Assembly: GCA_017163975.1 (NCBI GenBank)
Contig: JAFFSR010000309.1
Coordinates: 930,001-994,000, forward strand
From: Anastatus disparis
Lineage: Eukaryota; Arthropoda; Insecta; Hymenoptera; Eupelmidae
Length of the DNA stretch: 64,000 nucleotides
Reading direction: 5' to 3'
Shown here: positions 44,901-57,047 of the stretch, piece after piece
Position numbering within the stretch: the stretch's first letter is position 1
Layout: every line of letters starts with the position of its first letter
Notes under the pieces: model-generated
What the model saw: only the letters and a program-made list of their open reading frames with translations
Databases searched by the model: none
What the model was told of the DNA's origin: nothing
Program-made: the position numbers and the translations under genes

Positions 44901-45096
44901 TAGACCAGGTCTCCTTGGGCCAGTTTGTGTACTGCTTGCTTGCGAAGAGCACATCAGCCTTTGTCTCGTATATAATTTGAGTCAGAAGGCTGTTGGCTGC
45001 GTCACTTCTGTGTAAGTTGGCTTGAAGGACCGTTATGCGGCCCATCATTAGCGTTGTTTTTTGAATTGGTCTAGAGTCTCGCGAAAGACTTTGCAC
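41936..45096 (-). pseudogene. LINE ORF2: endonuclease and reverse transcriptase
   Basis: The endonuclease (45096-44404) has LQANLHRSDAANSLL at its start, VVVAGDFNAKALEWG and GSDHQYI, all typical of R1-clade APE-like nucleases. RT follows with KAPGPDGMPSEVL, NNQYGFRKKRSTVNA, GVAQGSIFGPDFWNILF and the catalytic FAYADDVAL (about 43090). The C-terminus has CIFCFADRNDAYHTFFACHQW, the CCHC-type motif of this clade. Pieces from 45096 to 42421 share one frame and are separated only by stops (near 44404, 43645 and 43282); a frameshift near 42430 precedes the last part. The protein would nick target DNA and copy the LINE RNA. Confidence 0.9.
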
Positions 45097-45097
45097 T

Positions 45098-46039
45098 GAC
45101 CTGACCCGGGGATGTGTTTCCGCTCTGCTGGGTCTACTTCGCGTTCAGTACATAGTATGCACTGAGTATCGGTAGCCTTGCAGGCCGATCCCTTATGGCC
45201 ATCTTTGCCACACTTGTAGCACATCTTGCTACGGTCAGGCCTTTGGCAGTCACGTGCCTGATGACCGTAGTTCAGGCACCTAAAACAGCGCTGAACCCGT
45301 TGCCAACTTCTGATACGGCAGATGCCTGGTCTTGTTCCATCTTTACAATGGCCAAGCGAAGCTCTCTGCTTTCTGGGTTTGTCAGCGAGACGCTGAACTC
45401 ACCCAAGTCCTTATTAGCTTGTGTGAAGACAGCTTTCTCTGCTGTCTTTACTTCAGCGACCGTTGTGAGGCAGTCTATATCTCTGATTTCGACTGCTTCT
45501 TTAGGGATGATCTCCTCGATTTTTCCTGTCTCACCGACCGTCCTTTTTAGAAAGTCATTGAAGATCTCAAGTTCCTTAGTGCTACCCAACTCAATCAGGA
45601 CATCTCCGGCCCTGGTCTTTCTGATCCCTTTGATGTTACTCGTCGGGCTGTTCTCTATGAGCTCCTGCCGGATGTTCTGCAGGACCTCACTGTAGGTCTT
45701 ACCTTCTTCTGGTCTTATAAGGACGGTGGCAGACCGCTTCTTCGTCTTTCTCCTCCTTTTCTTCTTCTCTTTTGGCAGCTGCTCTGCAGGCTGCTCTGTT
45801 TTTTGGCCGATGTTCTGGCCGCTGGTGGCTTTATGTTGGGCTGCTGCGATCGCTGCTGTTGCTGTTGCGCTCCTTGCTGCTGCTGCTGTGTTTGTTGTTG
45901 CAGCTGCAGCTTCTTTAGTTTTTTCGCAGCCTTAACATCCTTACGGCTCTGGACTATCTCGAAGTGGTCGTCCTCTTCTCCCCAAGCTCGGCCCTTCTTA
46001 AGAAGAGCTCGCGGATCGGAATTGCTTCCTGAATCAAGC
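45098..46039 (-). pseudogene. LINE ORF1: Gag-like protein with zinc knuckles
   Basis: The first part is Gln-rich and basic (KKLKKLQLQQQTQ). The middle (45589-45272) holds a domain with SVSLTNPESRELRLA that is typical of the ORF1 RNA-binding region of R1-like LINEs. CCHC knuckles at about 45285-45180 read CFRCLNYGHQARDC and CYKCGKDGHKGSAC. Frameshifts separate these parts. ORF1 overlaps the start of ORF2 slightly, as is usual in the clade. Confidence 0.75.
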
Positions 46040-46064
46040 AATAATTTTATAATAGGAACTTTTT

Positions 46065-46198
46065 TTACTCATCATCGTCACTGTCTTCATTAATACATAC
46101 TTGTATTTTATCATTAGGAAACATTTTAGTAAGAATTTCAGCTGGTCTTATGATTTTTGATAAATATCTTCTATGTGAAAGATAATATACTATTGCAG
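46065..46198 (-). pseudogene. C-terminal end of the SWIM transposase gene, cut off by element B
   Basis: On the minus strand, after the GCAG duplication, 43 codons run to a TAA at 46065-46067 and end in an acidic tail (EDSDDDE). The frame is the one left at 59932 on the other side of retrotransposon B, directly after the SWIM zinc-finger His. Together with 59932-61949 it forms one gene split by the insertion. Confidence 0.7.
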
Positions 46199-47172
46199 TG
46201 TTACGTCATAAAACGTACCTTTCCGTTGGCCACTCATAAAAAAAAATAATGATAAACACATCTATAGTTCCTGATTAATTTTTTAGATTTTAATCGTAAT
46301 ATTGTAAATGTTCAATAATTGACCTAACTTTTATTTTTTTTTTTTTCGATTGCCTATCCTTCTGATATGCAATCTCCTGAGCACCGAGGTGTTACGTCAC
46401 AAACGTATCGTTTTTATTAACATTGGTAAATCAAATTCCTCAGTTATTGAACAGTCGCATTATTTCATTATTAAGCGAAATTAAGTAGATCATCAGAAAA
46501 GAATCGAAACGTATGTTTCGAAATTTCAAAACGAATTTTACAAATCTCAAAAACATTACGAAACATATTATTAAAATTTAAGAAAATTTATAAATAAAAA
46601 TTGATGTAAAAGACAATAAAATCTTATAAACAAAGATAAGTATAAAACCAAATTGAGATCATCGAAAGAACGGAATATTACCCCGGGTGTCTTATTGGTA
46701 ATACGTTTACACTGCCCGCCAAGTTTTATATTTCAAAGCAATTGCTATTATTAAATATACATGTATCAATTATTAAAATATATACGCGCATAAAAATCTA
46801 TTATATTAAAAGTGTTAAAAAATATCAATAAACCTCGAGGATCTATTACATATTGTGCCTATTCATTTGTCTGCCCATACCTAGCACCAATCTACTGAGA
46901 AATACTACAAGGTAAGAATATATAATTATTCAATAAACTCTTTATTTCAAGAATTAAGTTTATCCTTTAATAATATTCAATCGTGAGAGCGATTTCGTTC
47001 AATTAAATATTGGTGGAATTTTCCACCACTAGATTCATACATCTCTATCTTTATATTTTAAACATACATAATTTATATATATATTTAATGCAATTAATTA
47101 ATATAATTAAATAACATATACACATTTATTTTCACATTTTTATTTAGTCCTGGTGCAAGCCAGGACTTAACA
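46199..47172 (+). repeat. Element B 5' LTR (974 bp)
   Basis: Begins TGTTACG and ends TTAACA. It holds a strong candidate splice donor (ACTACAAG then GTAAGAATAT, exon end 46911), well placed to serve the env acceptor at 54999-55000. A candidate primer-binding site, TGGTTCCGGTACAAATTG, starts about 4 nt after the LTR (47176). Confidence 0.92.
46904..46920 (+). promoter_or_regulatory. Candidate splice donor in element B LTR
   Basis: CAAG/GTAAGA matches the donor consensus well. Envelope messages of gypsy-type elements are made by splicing from a leader donor to an acceptor before env, and a matching acceptor lies at 54999-55000. Confidence 0.5.
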
Positions 47173-48362
47173 TTTTGGTTCCGGTACAAATTGTTTTAAT
47201 TGAGAAATCGTATTGAAAATATTGAAGGATAATCAAAGAAAATTTATAATTCTTTACCTATATATATATATAAAGTGCATAAAAATATATTCAAAGGGCT
47301 TATAATACAGTGTTCAAAAGTGTGTTAATTAACCGCCAAGTGCGTCAAATAAAATATTATATATTAAAGGCACAAATCAAATAAATATACATAAAATTAA
47401 ACGCGAAGTGCATTATTAAAAGCGAATAGCGTCATTGAAAATAAAAATATTAAACGCGAAGTGTATTACCAAATACGAATAGTGTTATTAAAAATAAATT
47501 ATTAAACACGAAGTGTATCATTAAATACGAATAGTGTAAAAAAATAAAATTAATATATCATACGCATGGTGCGTAATTGAAATAATTTTTATATACGCGA
47601 AATTGCGCGATTTAAAATCATATAATACAATTTACATAAAAAATTGTTAATGAAAATAAATGTAAAATCATTAAATCAATAAATAAATCTATATTTTAGC
47701 AAGAATAATTATAAAATCAAGTAAAAATTACAAATTCTTTTATAAACTGATTTTAAATAATATCATTTATTTAGTGCATTGAGAAATTACAACAGATATC
47801 AATAATTTTTGCATAATAATTTAATTTTAAAAGTGAAGTAAATTTCAAGTTCACGATTAATAAAAGAAATAAAAAGGAAAGTTGACTAAACACTAAAAAT
47901 TCAATATCATTTAAAATATTGAGTTATATTAAATAATACTAAAAACATATAAATTTTTATGAAAAGAATATAAAGTAAATTTAAAGATATCAAAATAAAG
48001 TAAACAAACGGCATAAACAGTTGTCATAAAAACATTACGAGTGTATTGAACTTTGAAAATACAAGCTCAGTAAAATTTCCTTTTTTTTACCTTACGCTCT
48101 CGTATAGGTATAACAGCAGTGAGTTAATATCAAATTTCAAAACATAGATCGACAAAATTCTTTACTTTTATGTAAGAATAGTAGGTCAGTGTCAAAGAAT
48201 TGTTGATAACGTATGTTTACAAACGGTATTTAAAAAAAAGAGAGAAACACAGCAGTATTTATAATTTTTTAAAAAAAAAAAAAACTTACAATTTTATGTA
48301 CAAAATTTAATATTTTGAATAAATAAAATTCTTCATTGTTAAGTAAATAATGAAGATTTCAA
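47173..48362 (+). repeat. Element B leader with 53-bp tandem repeat
   Basis: No ORF. From 47401 to about 47550 the unit (ACGCGAAGTG, then ATTA, then GCGAATAGCGTCATTG) repeats three times with a period of 52-53 bp. Flanks hold degraded further copies (GCGTCAAAT near 47342 and GCATGGTGCG near 47563). The rest is AT-rich. Confidence 0.7.
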
Positions 48363-50710
48363 ATGAATAAAATAAATTTTGATCAGATAGCAAAATATAT
48401 AAAAGAAGGAAAAACACAGTGGGTAATATCATACTCTAAATTACAATTATCTGAAATTTGTCAAAAATTTAATATACCTACTAAAAAAGACGAACATATT
48501 AATGTTATTCGTGAAAGAATTAGAAATCATATTAGACAAGCAGTTTTAGGAGAACATATCTACGAAAATATTAATCCGTTTCGCAAAAGCACTAAAATTA
48601 CACGCTCTCCGACTAAAACTCTAGATCAAACAATTGAAAGTAATAATTTAAATAAAACCTTAGACGAAACAATTGATAATAATACTTCAAATACAACCTT
48701 AGAAGAAACATCTGAAAATAATCTCTCAAATATAATTACGGACGTTCAATCAAATATTAATACAGATAATTCAAGCGAACAAAATACACTATTAAATAAA
48801 TATACAGGCACAATTCCAAAAACATTTCCACAAATTACTAAGACGAAACAGAGCCATAATAAAGAAGACAGTTTTACACAGAAATATACTTTAGCGACAA
48901 ACGTGACGATTTTATCAGAAAATAATACATCAATTAACGATACTCAGGAATTTTCATTTAAACAGACAGGACATCAAGAAATAAAAAGTAGTGAAAACGA
49001 AGAAAATATTACTTTAGCTGATAATACTAATACAACAGACAAAAACGTGACAATTTCATCAGAAAATAATATAACGATTGACGAAACAAATAACGACTTA
49101 GAGGAATTTTCTATTAAACAAGAGAGTTATTACGAAATAGAAGGTATTGGAAACCTGGAAAACATAAATTTTGATAATAATAATAGAAATAATAATATAA
49201 TAAATAATAATAATATGCCTAATAATACAAACATGGCAAATACTTCAGGATATTCTTTGAAAGAGGTGTCAAGGTTAGTACCTGAGTTTACGGGTAAAAA
49301 TATACCTTTGGAAAAGTACATAGATTCGTTAGAAATTGCAAAAGATATGCTGACTGCGGATGAACAAAAGAAATTTATGAATTATATAAGATTTAAAGTA
49401 TCAGAAACGATCCGTACTGCTATAAAAGGTAGTAACATTGAAAGTATTGCAGATTTTATCAAAACAATAAAGAAACTATATCCTGAAATTGATAATTTAC
49501 ATTCATTATATGCACAATTGGAACAAATACAACAAGGAGAAAATGAATCAGTGGTTGAATATGTAGAGAGAATAACAAAGTTAACATTAAAAATTAAAGA
49601 TAAAAAACAAAATGAAGCGGGTATAGCAGATGATGCTTATCAACGTTTTACAAATGATTTAGCTAAGGATACATTAAAATATTTTAAACAAGGATTAAAA
49701 AATGAAATCAGATTTGAATTAGGAGAGGTAGCAGATTATTCAAGTGCAACCATTAAAGCAATAGAAATTGAAAAACAACAGGAGAAACAGAAGGATATTA
49801 GGATAAAGACGAATTCGTCTAGACAGAAAATCATGTATAGTGAAATTTTTGAAGATAAACCTAAAAAAATTCAATGCTGTCAAATATGTAAAGACATAGA
49901 TCATGAGGCATTATGTTGCAACAATGCAGGCTGCATATATTGCAAACAGCCAACTCATCCATCATTTAAATGCACAAATGCAAAAGATAAAATTATATTA
50001 ATATGCAAGTTTTGTAATCAAGTAGGTCATTCAAGAAGCATGTGTAAATATTTAGAAGACAATGAATATTATTGCCAATATTGCCAGGAAAATAATCATC
50101 AAATAGGCCACTGTCCAATCATACAAAAATATGAATTATGCTTGAAATGCAATAAGAACGGACATAATACCAACTTGTGTAATCAAATTACAGAAAAAGT
50201 AATACACCTACGCAAATATGCAATCTGTGTAACAGTGAACACAATACTATTGATTGTGAAAAATTTAAGATATTTTTAAATCAGACTAAACCAGATAATC
50301 AAATACGATGTCAATTATGTGACAAATGGGGTCACTCAGGTAAAGAATGCAGAAATAATAACATCGGTCAGAATAATTTTAATCAGAATAAAATGTTCGT
50401 CGGAAATAACAGAAATAATAATTCATATGGACAACGAATTCAAATGAAATTTTGTAAATATTGCAAAAATAGAGGGCATAACATAGAGGAATGTAGGAGA
50501 ATACAATACAAAAAATCTCAAAACGCAAATCAAAATTTACAATGCCCATATTGTAAAAAATTAGGACATTCAATCGATTCATGTTTTACATTAAAGAATA
50601 TAGAAAGCAAGTTAAGTAAATTTTGCACATTTTGCAAAAGCATTAATCACACAGAGGAAGAATGTCAAGCTAAATTGAACACATCAGCTCATATACAGGG
50701 AAACGCATAA
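48363..50710 (+). pseudogene. gag: Element B Gag: SAP-like start, capsid, nine or ten zinc knuckles
   Basis: The frame starts at ATG 48363. Residues 23-57 (YSKLQLSEICQKFNIPTKKD and the following helix) look like a SAP DNA-binding motif. A Thr/Asn-rich linker follows with three similar modules (TLDQTIESNN, TLDETIDNN, TLEETSENN). A capsid-like domain comes next (LVPEFTGKNIPLEKYIDSLE; LYAQLEQIQQGENES). From residue 505 five CX2CX4HX4C knuckles are read in frame. After a 1-nt frameshift near 50190-50225 further knuckles follow in the next frame up to 50710, nine canonical plus one with a shortened spacing (CNLCNSEHNTIDC). This is the structural protein; the frameshift disables full-length synthesis. 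Confidence 0.85.
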
Positions 50711-51900
50711 ACTCGACTTGGAAAGAGCGTACAAGACGAGTTTCGCAACAAAAGTCGCTCAAGAATTATATTGACATTCAATTTTTTGCAAGAACACACG
50801 AAATTGATTATGACTTCGAAGTATGTGATGAGTTTAATGAAAACGAAACTAATAATGAGTACGTTAATATTATCGAACAAAAAGAAACATTACATAATGC
50901 AATGGAATTTAAACCAGAAGTAAAGAATGATTCAACAACAGTAAAACTACATAATGAAAAAAATATAACGAATAATGAATTGAAAAAAATTATACAATGT
51001 AAAACTGAAAATATTAATGATAATAATAATATACCAATTTATATATTTAAACTAGGTGAGACATTGCAATTTATCGAGATACGAAATCCATATACAAATG
51101 ATTTATGCAAATTATTAATAGATACAGGTGCCCAACTTAACATCATAAAAGAAAAATTAGTACCACAAAATTCTATTAATAATAATATTAAAATATATTT
51201 GTCAGGAATTACTGATATTCCGGTTAAAACATGTGGTTTAATCACTTTTCCTATTAATAATTCGTATACAAATTTCCACGTAGCATCTGAAAAATTTTCA
51301 ATACCTTACGATGGTATTTTAGGAATAGATGTATTGAGAAAAAATAAGTTGAGATTAGACAAGGGATATTTAGAAATAAATGGTAAAAAATTCTTTATTC
51401 AAACAGATTATAAAAACGATAAAAATTCATTGATAAATTTATGTACAGAAAACATTGAAATTAATGACACAGCAGTTAATAACGTTTTTCATTATATCAT
51501 GCTAATGCAAGACAATAATCACATATTTTCGATTACACAATTTCTACAGAATAAGAATGAAAATATTAAAAATTTTATGAAAGAAATCAACTGTGTTTTA
51601 GAAAAAGATGAATGTAAAAATAATAAGAATATAGAATACGAACAATTTCTATTAAAACTTGAAGAAAATACAAATTTCAACATTAATGATAAAGACAAAC
51701 AATTTCTAACATATTTTATGGAAAAAGATATTTTAACAAATTTTATATTAAATAATCATGAAGAAGAATTTCATAAATTACAAGAAAATCTAATGTATAA
51801 AAATGTAAATTATATTAGTGAAGAAAAAAATGATCGTAGAGAAGAATTATTAAGTAAAATAAATTTAAATCATTTAAGTGAAGAGAAAGAAAAAATATAA
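50711..51900 (+). CDS. pol: Element B protease region
   Basis: The first Met is at 50902, but the frame is open upstream to about 50700 and overlaps the end of gag in the -1 frame, consistent with frameshift expression. A single aspartic protease is present: CKLLIDTGAQLNII with the catalytic DTG, and GILGIDVL as the second motif. A Lys/Asn/Glu-rich linker to RT follows. Element A has two protease domains in this place. A frameshift at about 51890, in an A-rich run, ends the frame before RT. Confidence 0.8.
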
Positions 51901-54124
51901 AGAATTTAATTTTAAAAAATGATGACGTATTTTGGTTAGAAGGAGAAAATATTGGAAAATGCAATTTAGAACAACATGAGATAAATTTAACAGATAACAG
52001 ACCAGTATATGTTAAACAATTTTCATTGACACATAAATCAAGAGAAATCGCTATTACAGAAACTCAAAAATTAATTGATAATAATTTAGTAAGGCCATCT
52101 AAAAGCGCATATAACGCTCCAGCATTTGTAGTTAAGAAGAAACCAGGTCCTGATGGAAAAGAAAAATGGCGATTAGTTATAGATTATAGAAAATTAAATG
52201 AGAAAACTATACCAGATCCTTATTTAATACCATCTATAACTGAAATTTTTGATGATTTAGGCGGGAATAAATATTTTACTACTGTAGACATGGTTTCAGC
52301 TTTTCATTGGGTACCAATGAAAGAATCAGACATATATAAAACAGCTTTTAGTGTACATCCTTTAGGAAGATTCGAATTTACAGTATTACCTTTTGGCTTA
52401 ACTAACTCACCACGAACATTTATGAGGGTAGCAAATACGGCTCTTGGTGAGCTAATAAATAAAAAAAATATGTCATGTTTATATAGATGACATAATTATA
52501 GCTGCAAAATCAGAAGAAGAACATAATATTAAATTTAATCTAGTAGCTACAAAATTAAGGGAAGCCGGATTAAAACTAGAACCAAGAAAATGCGATTTTA
52601 TGAAAAATGAAGTGACATTTTTAGGTCATATTATAAGCAAAGAGGGTATCAAAGCAGATCCAAAAAAAATTGATGCAGTAAAATTATTTCCAACACCAAA
52701 AACGGTTAAAAACATTAGAGAATTTTTGGGTTTAGCAGGTTATTACAGAAAATTTATTAATGACTTTGCTAATATAACAAAACCTTTAACGTTATTATTA
52801 CAAAAAGATGTAAAATTTACTTGGGATTCAGAGAAACAAAAGGCTTTTGATAAACTAAAAGACACACTATGCTCTGCACCTTTATTGCAATTTCCACAGT
52901 TAGATAAACCATTTATAATCACTACAGATGCATCAGGATATGCTTTAGGCGCTATATTATCACAAGGTGAAATCGGGAAAGATAAACCCATAGCATACGC
53001 TTCTAGAGTATTAAAAGGTCCTGAACTAAAATATCATACTTATGAAAAAGAAGCATTAGGTATATTGTTTGGAATAGAAACATTTAGAAATTACGTATAT
53101 GGAAATAAATTTACAATAGTAACAGATCACAAGCCATTACTATCTTTTAGATCTGCAGATAAAAATAACAGAGTTCAAAGATGGCGACTTAAACTATCAG
53201 AATATGATTTTGATGTAATATATAAGAAGGGAAAAATGAATGTGAATAGTGATGCGTTATCTAGAAATCCTATAGATACGGTAGAAATTAATGTGATAAC
53301 TAGAGCTCAAAAAGCAAAAGAAAATGAAGTAAATATTAAATTAACAAATATACCTTCGAATGAAATAAAAATACAAAAATTAAACGAAGAACGTACACGT
53401 ATTAAAAATAAACGTGGTAGACAAAGAAAAGTAATCAAAGAAATAACCAACGAGGAAATTAAAAGTGTCGAAAACGAAGTCGAAAAACAAGAAGAAATTT
53501 ACTTAAATAAATCTGATACTATTATATATTCTAAAAATTCTATACAAAGTAGGAAAGATAATATATTACATTTAATTACAAATGAAAAGATATCTTTGGA
53601 TGAGATTCAAGATGAATATTTTTCACATAAGAATATTAATATAAATAACGATTTAAAAGATAATGAAATCAAAATAATAAATTATAAAAAGAGAAAAATT
53701 TTTATAATGTGCTTAAATATAAAAGAATCATCAATTTTAATAAAAGAAAAATTAATAAATAATTTAAACACGCTAAAAGATTTATTGATTGAAAATAATT
53801 GTACTATATTTAGTATATCAAAAAATATAAAAATATTAAATATAAAATGGAATGAAATCGAAGAAATATTATACAATATTTTTAATAATACAAGTATAAA
53901 AGTTATAGTTTGCTTAAATAATACAGAATATGTTGAAAAGGAAAAAAGAAATGAAATTTTTGAACTATATCATTCTTCAAGTTTAGGAGGTCATTCGGGA
54001 GTAAATAGAACATATAATCGAATTAAGAATAAATATTTCTGGGAAAATCTTAAAATTGATATACAAAATCGTATTAAAAACTGCGAAATATGTCAGAGAA
54101 ATAAATTAAAAAGAAATAAAACAA
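51901..54124 (+). pseudogene. pol: Element B RT, RNase H and integrase zinc domain
   Basis: RT begins near 51905: NAPAFVVKKKPGPDGKEKWR, then TTVDMVSAFHW. A frameshift next to an A8 run (about 52465) moves to a frame with the intact YIDD box at 52476-52487. The 514-codon frame from 52600 gives the RT thumb (REFLGLAGYYRKFINDF) and RNase H (TTDASGYALGAIL, YEKEALGIL, VTDHKPLL, NVNSDALSR). A Lys-rich spacer with a macro-domain-like end (KWNEIEEILYNIF, VIVCLN) follows, then the integrase zinc domain (H, H, C, C within HSSSLGGHSGV and CEICQ). A frameshift near 54110 ends it. Confidence 0.88.
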
Positions 54125-54958
54125 CCTATGATAATAACAGATAATCCAGAGAAAACATTCGATAAAATTTCACTAGATATAGTAAGACCTCTTAATATAA
54201 CTAAAAATAATAATAAATATATATTAACTATTCAAGATCATTTATCAAAATTTTTAATAGCTGTCGCGCTGAAAGATCAAACAGCAGAGACTATAGCCGA
54301 CGCATTTATAAAAAAATTTATTTGCATTTTTAGTTCACCAAAACTAGTACTTACAGATAAAGGTGCAAATTTTACAGGCAAATTAATAAAAGCTATTTCA
54401 AAAAGATTTAAATTTAGAAAAATAGAAACTACTGCCTTTCATCCACAATCTAATGGTTCATTAGAAAGGGCTCATCATCCTTTATGTGAATATTTAAAAA
54501 ATTTTGCTGATAAAAAATTAGAATGGGATGATTGGCTTGAACTTGCACAATTCAACTATAATACTAGTGTTCATTCAAGTCATAAATTTACACCACATGA
54601 ACTAGTTTTCGCCTACCCAGCTAGATTACCATCTAGTGAACCTTTAAAATCATCAGAAAAATTATAGACATTTAATGACTATATAGAAAAATTATTAATA
54701 AATATGAAAGATATTGCAAAAATAGCTCGTGAAAATTTAATACTATCAAAAGAAAAGTCTAAATTATATCACGATAGATTCATAAAACCTGTAGAATTTC
54801 AAATAGGTGATAAAGTATGGCTTATAAAAGAGCCAAAACCAGGTAAATTAGAAAAAAATCAAAACCTGGGACCTTTTGAAGTATTAAAAGTCCATGAAAA
54901 TAGCAATATCTCTATAAATTTTAAGGGTGGTTCAAAATTAGTTCATGCAAATAAATAA
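54125..54958 (+). pseudogene. pol: Element B integrase core and C-terminus
   Basis: ISLDIV, LTDKGANF and HPQSNGSLERAHH supply the D, D, E catalytic triad of integrase. A TAG at 54665-54667 then interrupts the frame. The same frame continues to 54958 with the chromodomain-less C-terminal module (IGDKVWLIKEPKPGKL ... LVHANK). Apart from that stop and the frameshift before it, the domain is complete. Confidence 0.87.
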
Positions 54959-54987
54959 ATTTTACATGAACGAAAAAATTGATATTA

Positions 54988-55000
54988 TTTTATGTTTCAG
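54988..55000 (+). promoter_or_regulatory. Splice acceptor before element B env
   Basis: TATTATTTTATGTTTCAG ends at 55000, 30 nt before the env ATG at 55030. The same 30-nt spacing is seen in element A, which supports a conserved spliced env message. Confidence 0.6.
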
Positions 55001-55029
55001 AAAGAAAAAGGAAAACAGAAAGAAAAAAA

Positions 55030-57047
55030 ATGCTGTTAATTTTATTCATAGTATTAGCTATTGTTAGAGAAAATGTTGCAATTATTGGATTCAATTGTGA
55101 GTCTACGGACCCAATCATCACTACATATTCTCTACTAGACACAGGAGAATGCGATTTTCAACAGGATAATATTACAATAACCAACTCTACAATAGAATTA
55201 TTACAAATAGCGGAATTTAAAAAAATTAAAGTTATACAGTGTAAAATAGAAATCCAAAGAACGGTTTTTCATTGCGGGATGTTCAGTCACCTTGGATCCA
55301 CTCCTCATGCTTTGCAAGAATATCTGTACGAAATTAGTCATGAAAAATGTAAATTCATTCACGATACAGGAATCTTTAAATATGATAATATACATACTAT
55401 AGCAGACCTGAAAATAAATTCAACAAAAGCAGTTGGAATAGACCTTTCAGGCTCAGTAAAGGATAAAACTTGCACAGGAGCTTCATACACGGACAATTTT
55501 GGAACTTGGGACAACGTTTTAGTACAGGGTCTTATAAAAATAACTTTATTGGAAGAATACGCTCAAGTAAGTCTAAAAAATGATAAATTAAGATTAAATT
55601 CAGGGACTGTATGTAAGTTTTCGGATCAACATTGCATTGATTCGCAAGCAGGGTATATACTTTTTGGGAAAATTTCCCTACAGAAGAAGGGTTTAAAACA
55701 CAATATGAAACTTTATATAGAGGCCCTGCGACTATAATTAATTCACCTAATCAAAATCCCGTATATACTGTAAACACAGAATCAATAACATTTTCTTTGT
55801 CCGCTTTAAATAATGTAAAGATTTGCTATAGAATATTAACAAAAACGGAACACCCTAAATTATTCATTTTAGATATAGCTTATAATAAAATATTGTTTGA
55901 CGATAATACACTAAGAAAAGATGTAACAAACTTAGATTTATTTACATATATAAACTCAAAATTTGTATATATTGAAAAACATTTTAGGGCTGATCTCACA
56001 GATTTATATTTTAACATTTTAAAAGAAAAATGCAAACTTGAAAAAAAAATTATACGTGAATCTCTATCCCTTGCATCCATAGCTCCCGACGAATTTGCCT
56101 TTAATATCATGCAAAAACCAGGATATTTAGCTAAACTTGCTGGCGAAGCAGTACATGTAATAAAATGTACGCCAGTAGAAGTCCAGTTATATCATACAAA
56201 TAAATGTTACATACAACTGCCTGTATCAACAAAAAATGAAACATGGTTTTTAACACCAAAGACACATATATTACTGAAAACAGGATCAGAAATAAATTGT
56301 AATTCAATAATACCGCAATATTACAAAATCGGAGAAGATTGGATAAACCTTCTACCAAAACCAAGACCAACAAAAAATATAGTAAAAACTTTAAAACCAG
56401 ATACAAAGAGATCATGGACACCAGAAAAAATAACAACGTTGGCAACAAGCGGAATATACTCACAAGATGATTTACAAGAATTACAACAACATATCATGTT
56501 TCCTTTTGAAAAAGCAGCTCTACTTAATGCCATAGCGAGAGGAATACAAGGAGAACAAAACACACAAGTAGATCTATTAAATAATCTACTTACAGAAAAT
56601 ACATTATCTCATATCGCAGAGAATACTTGGAATAAATTTATAAATAAATTAACAACATTTGGATCTATAAGCTCAGCCATAATAATGATATTAATTATTA
56701 TTCAAATAATTAAATTCACTATGGACACAATTATAAGGGGCTATACCCTACACACTATTTATGGCTGGTCTATTAATTTATTGGGAGCAATTTTCGGCTC
56801 TATTACTCATTTAATGATTACATTAAAGAATAATCAAATAAAAAGAGAAACCAAGTATGAAGAAATTGAATTACAAGGAATAAAAATTGAGAAACAAGAT
56901 ATATCACAGCCTATTCTTCAGCATCCTCTACCTAAACCAACCCCCCCACCTCTACCAGAGAAGTCACCATATATTACTCCCACAAATAAATCCTCAGTCA
57001 CAAAGCCACCAGAAAAAAAAGAGATTCTAGTATTTAATATTATTTAG
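55030..57047 (+). pseudogene. env: Element B envelope glycoprotein, chuvirus-G-like, frameshifted
   Basis: The chosen start is ATG 55030, right after the acceptor, followed by a hydrophobic signal peptide (MLLILFIVLAIV). The ectodomain shares its cysteine layout with element A (IIGFNCES, FHCGMFSH, SGTVCKFSDQHC, YINSKFVYIEKHF, NLATSGIYSQ-like ATSGIYSQDDL, IMFPFEKAALLN). A membrane anchor (AIIMILIIIQIIKF) and a cytoplasmic tail with a Pro-rich end follow. One frameshift near 55670-55700 splits it; the remainder is open from about 55700 to 57047. Unlike in element A, the anchor and tail are intact. The resemblance to chuvirus glycoproteins is from memory. In such proteins this would be a membrane glycoprotein mediating cell attachment and fusion. 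Confidence 0.72.

Larger units (their letters stand above)
41268..46039 (-). mobile_element. R1-clade LINE, 5' truncated in ORF1
   Basis: Minus-strand non-LTR retrotransposon with a Gag-like ORF1 (CCHC knuckles) and ORF2 (apurinic-type endonuclease, RT, C-terminal CCHC). The 3' end is an A-run at about 41264-41273 joined to an (AAT)n array. AATAATTTT occurs at both borders (41259-41267 and 46040-46048), a possible 9-bp target duplication, though low in complexity. The first ATG of ORF1 is missing, so the copy is 5' truncated. At least three in-frame stops and frameshifts disable it. It lies just beyond the stop codon of the SWIM transposase gene. Confidence 0.88.
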
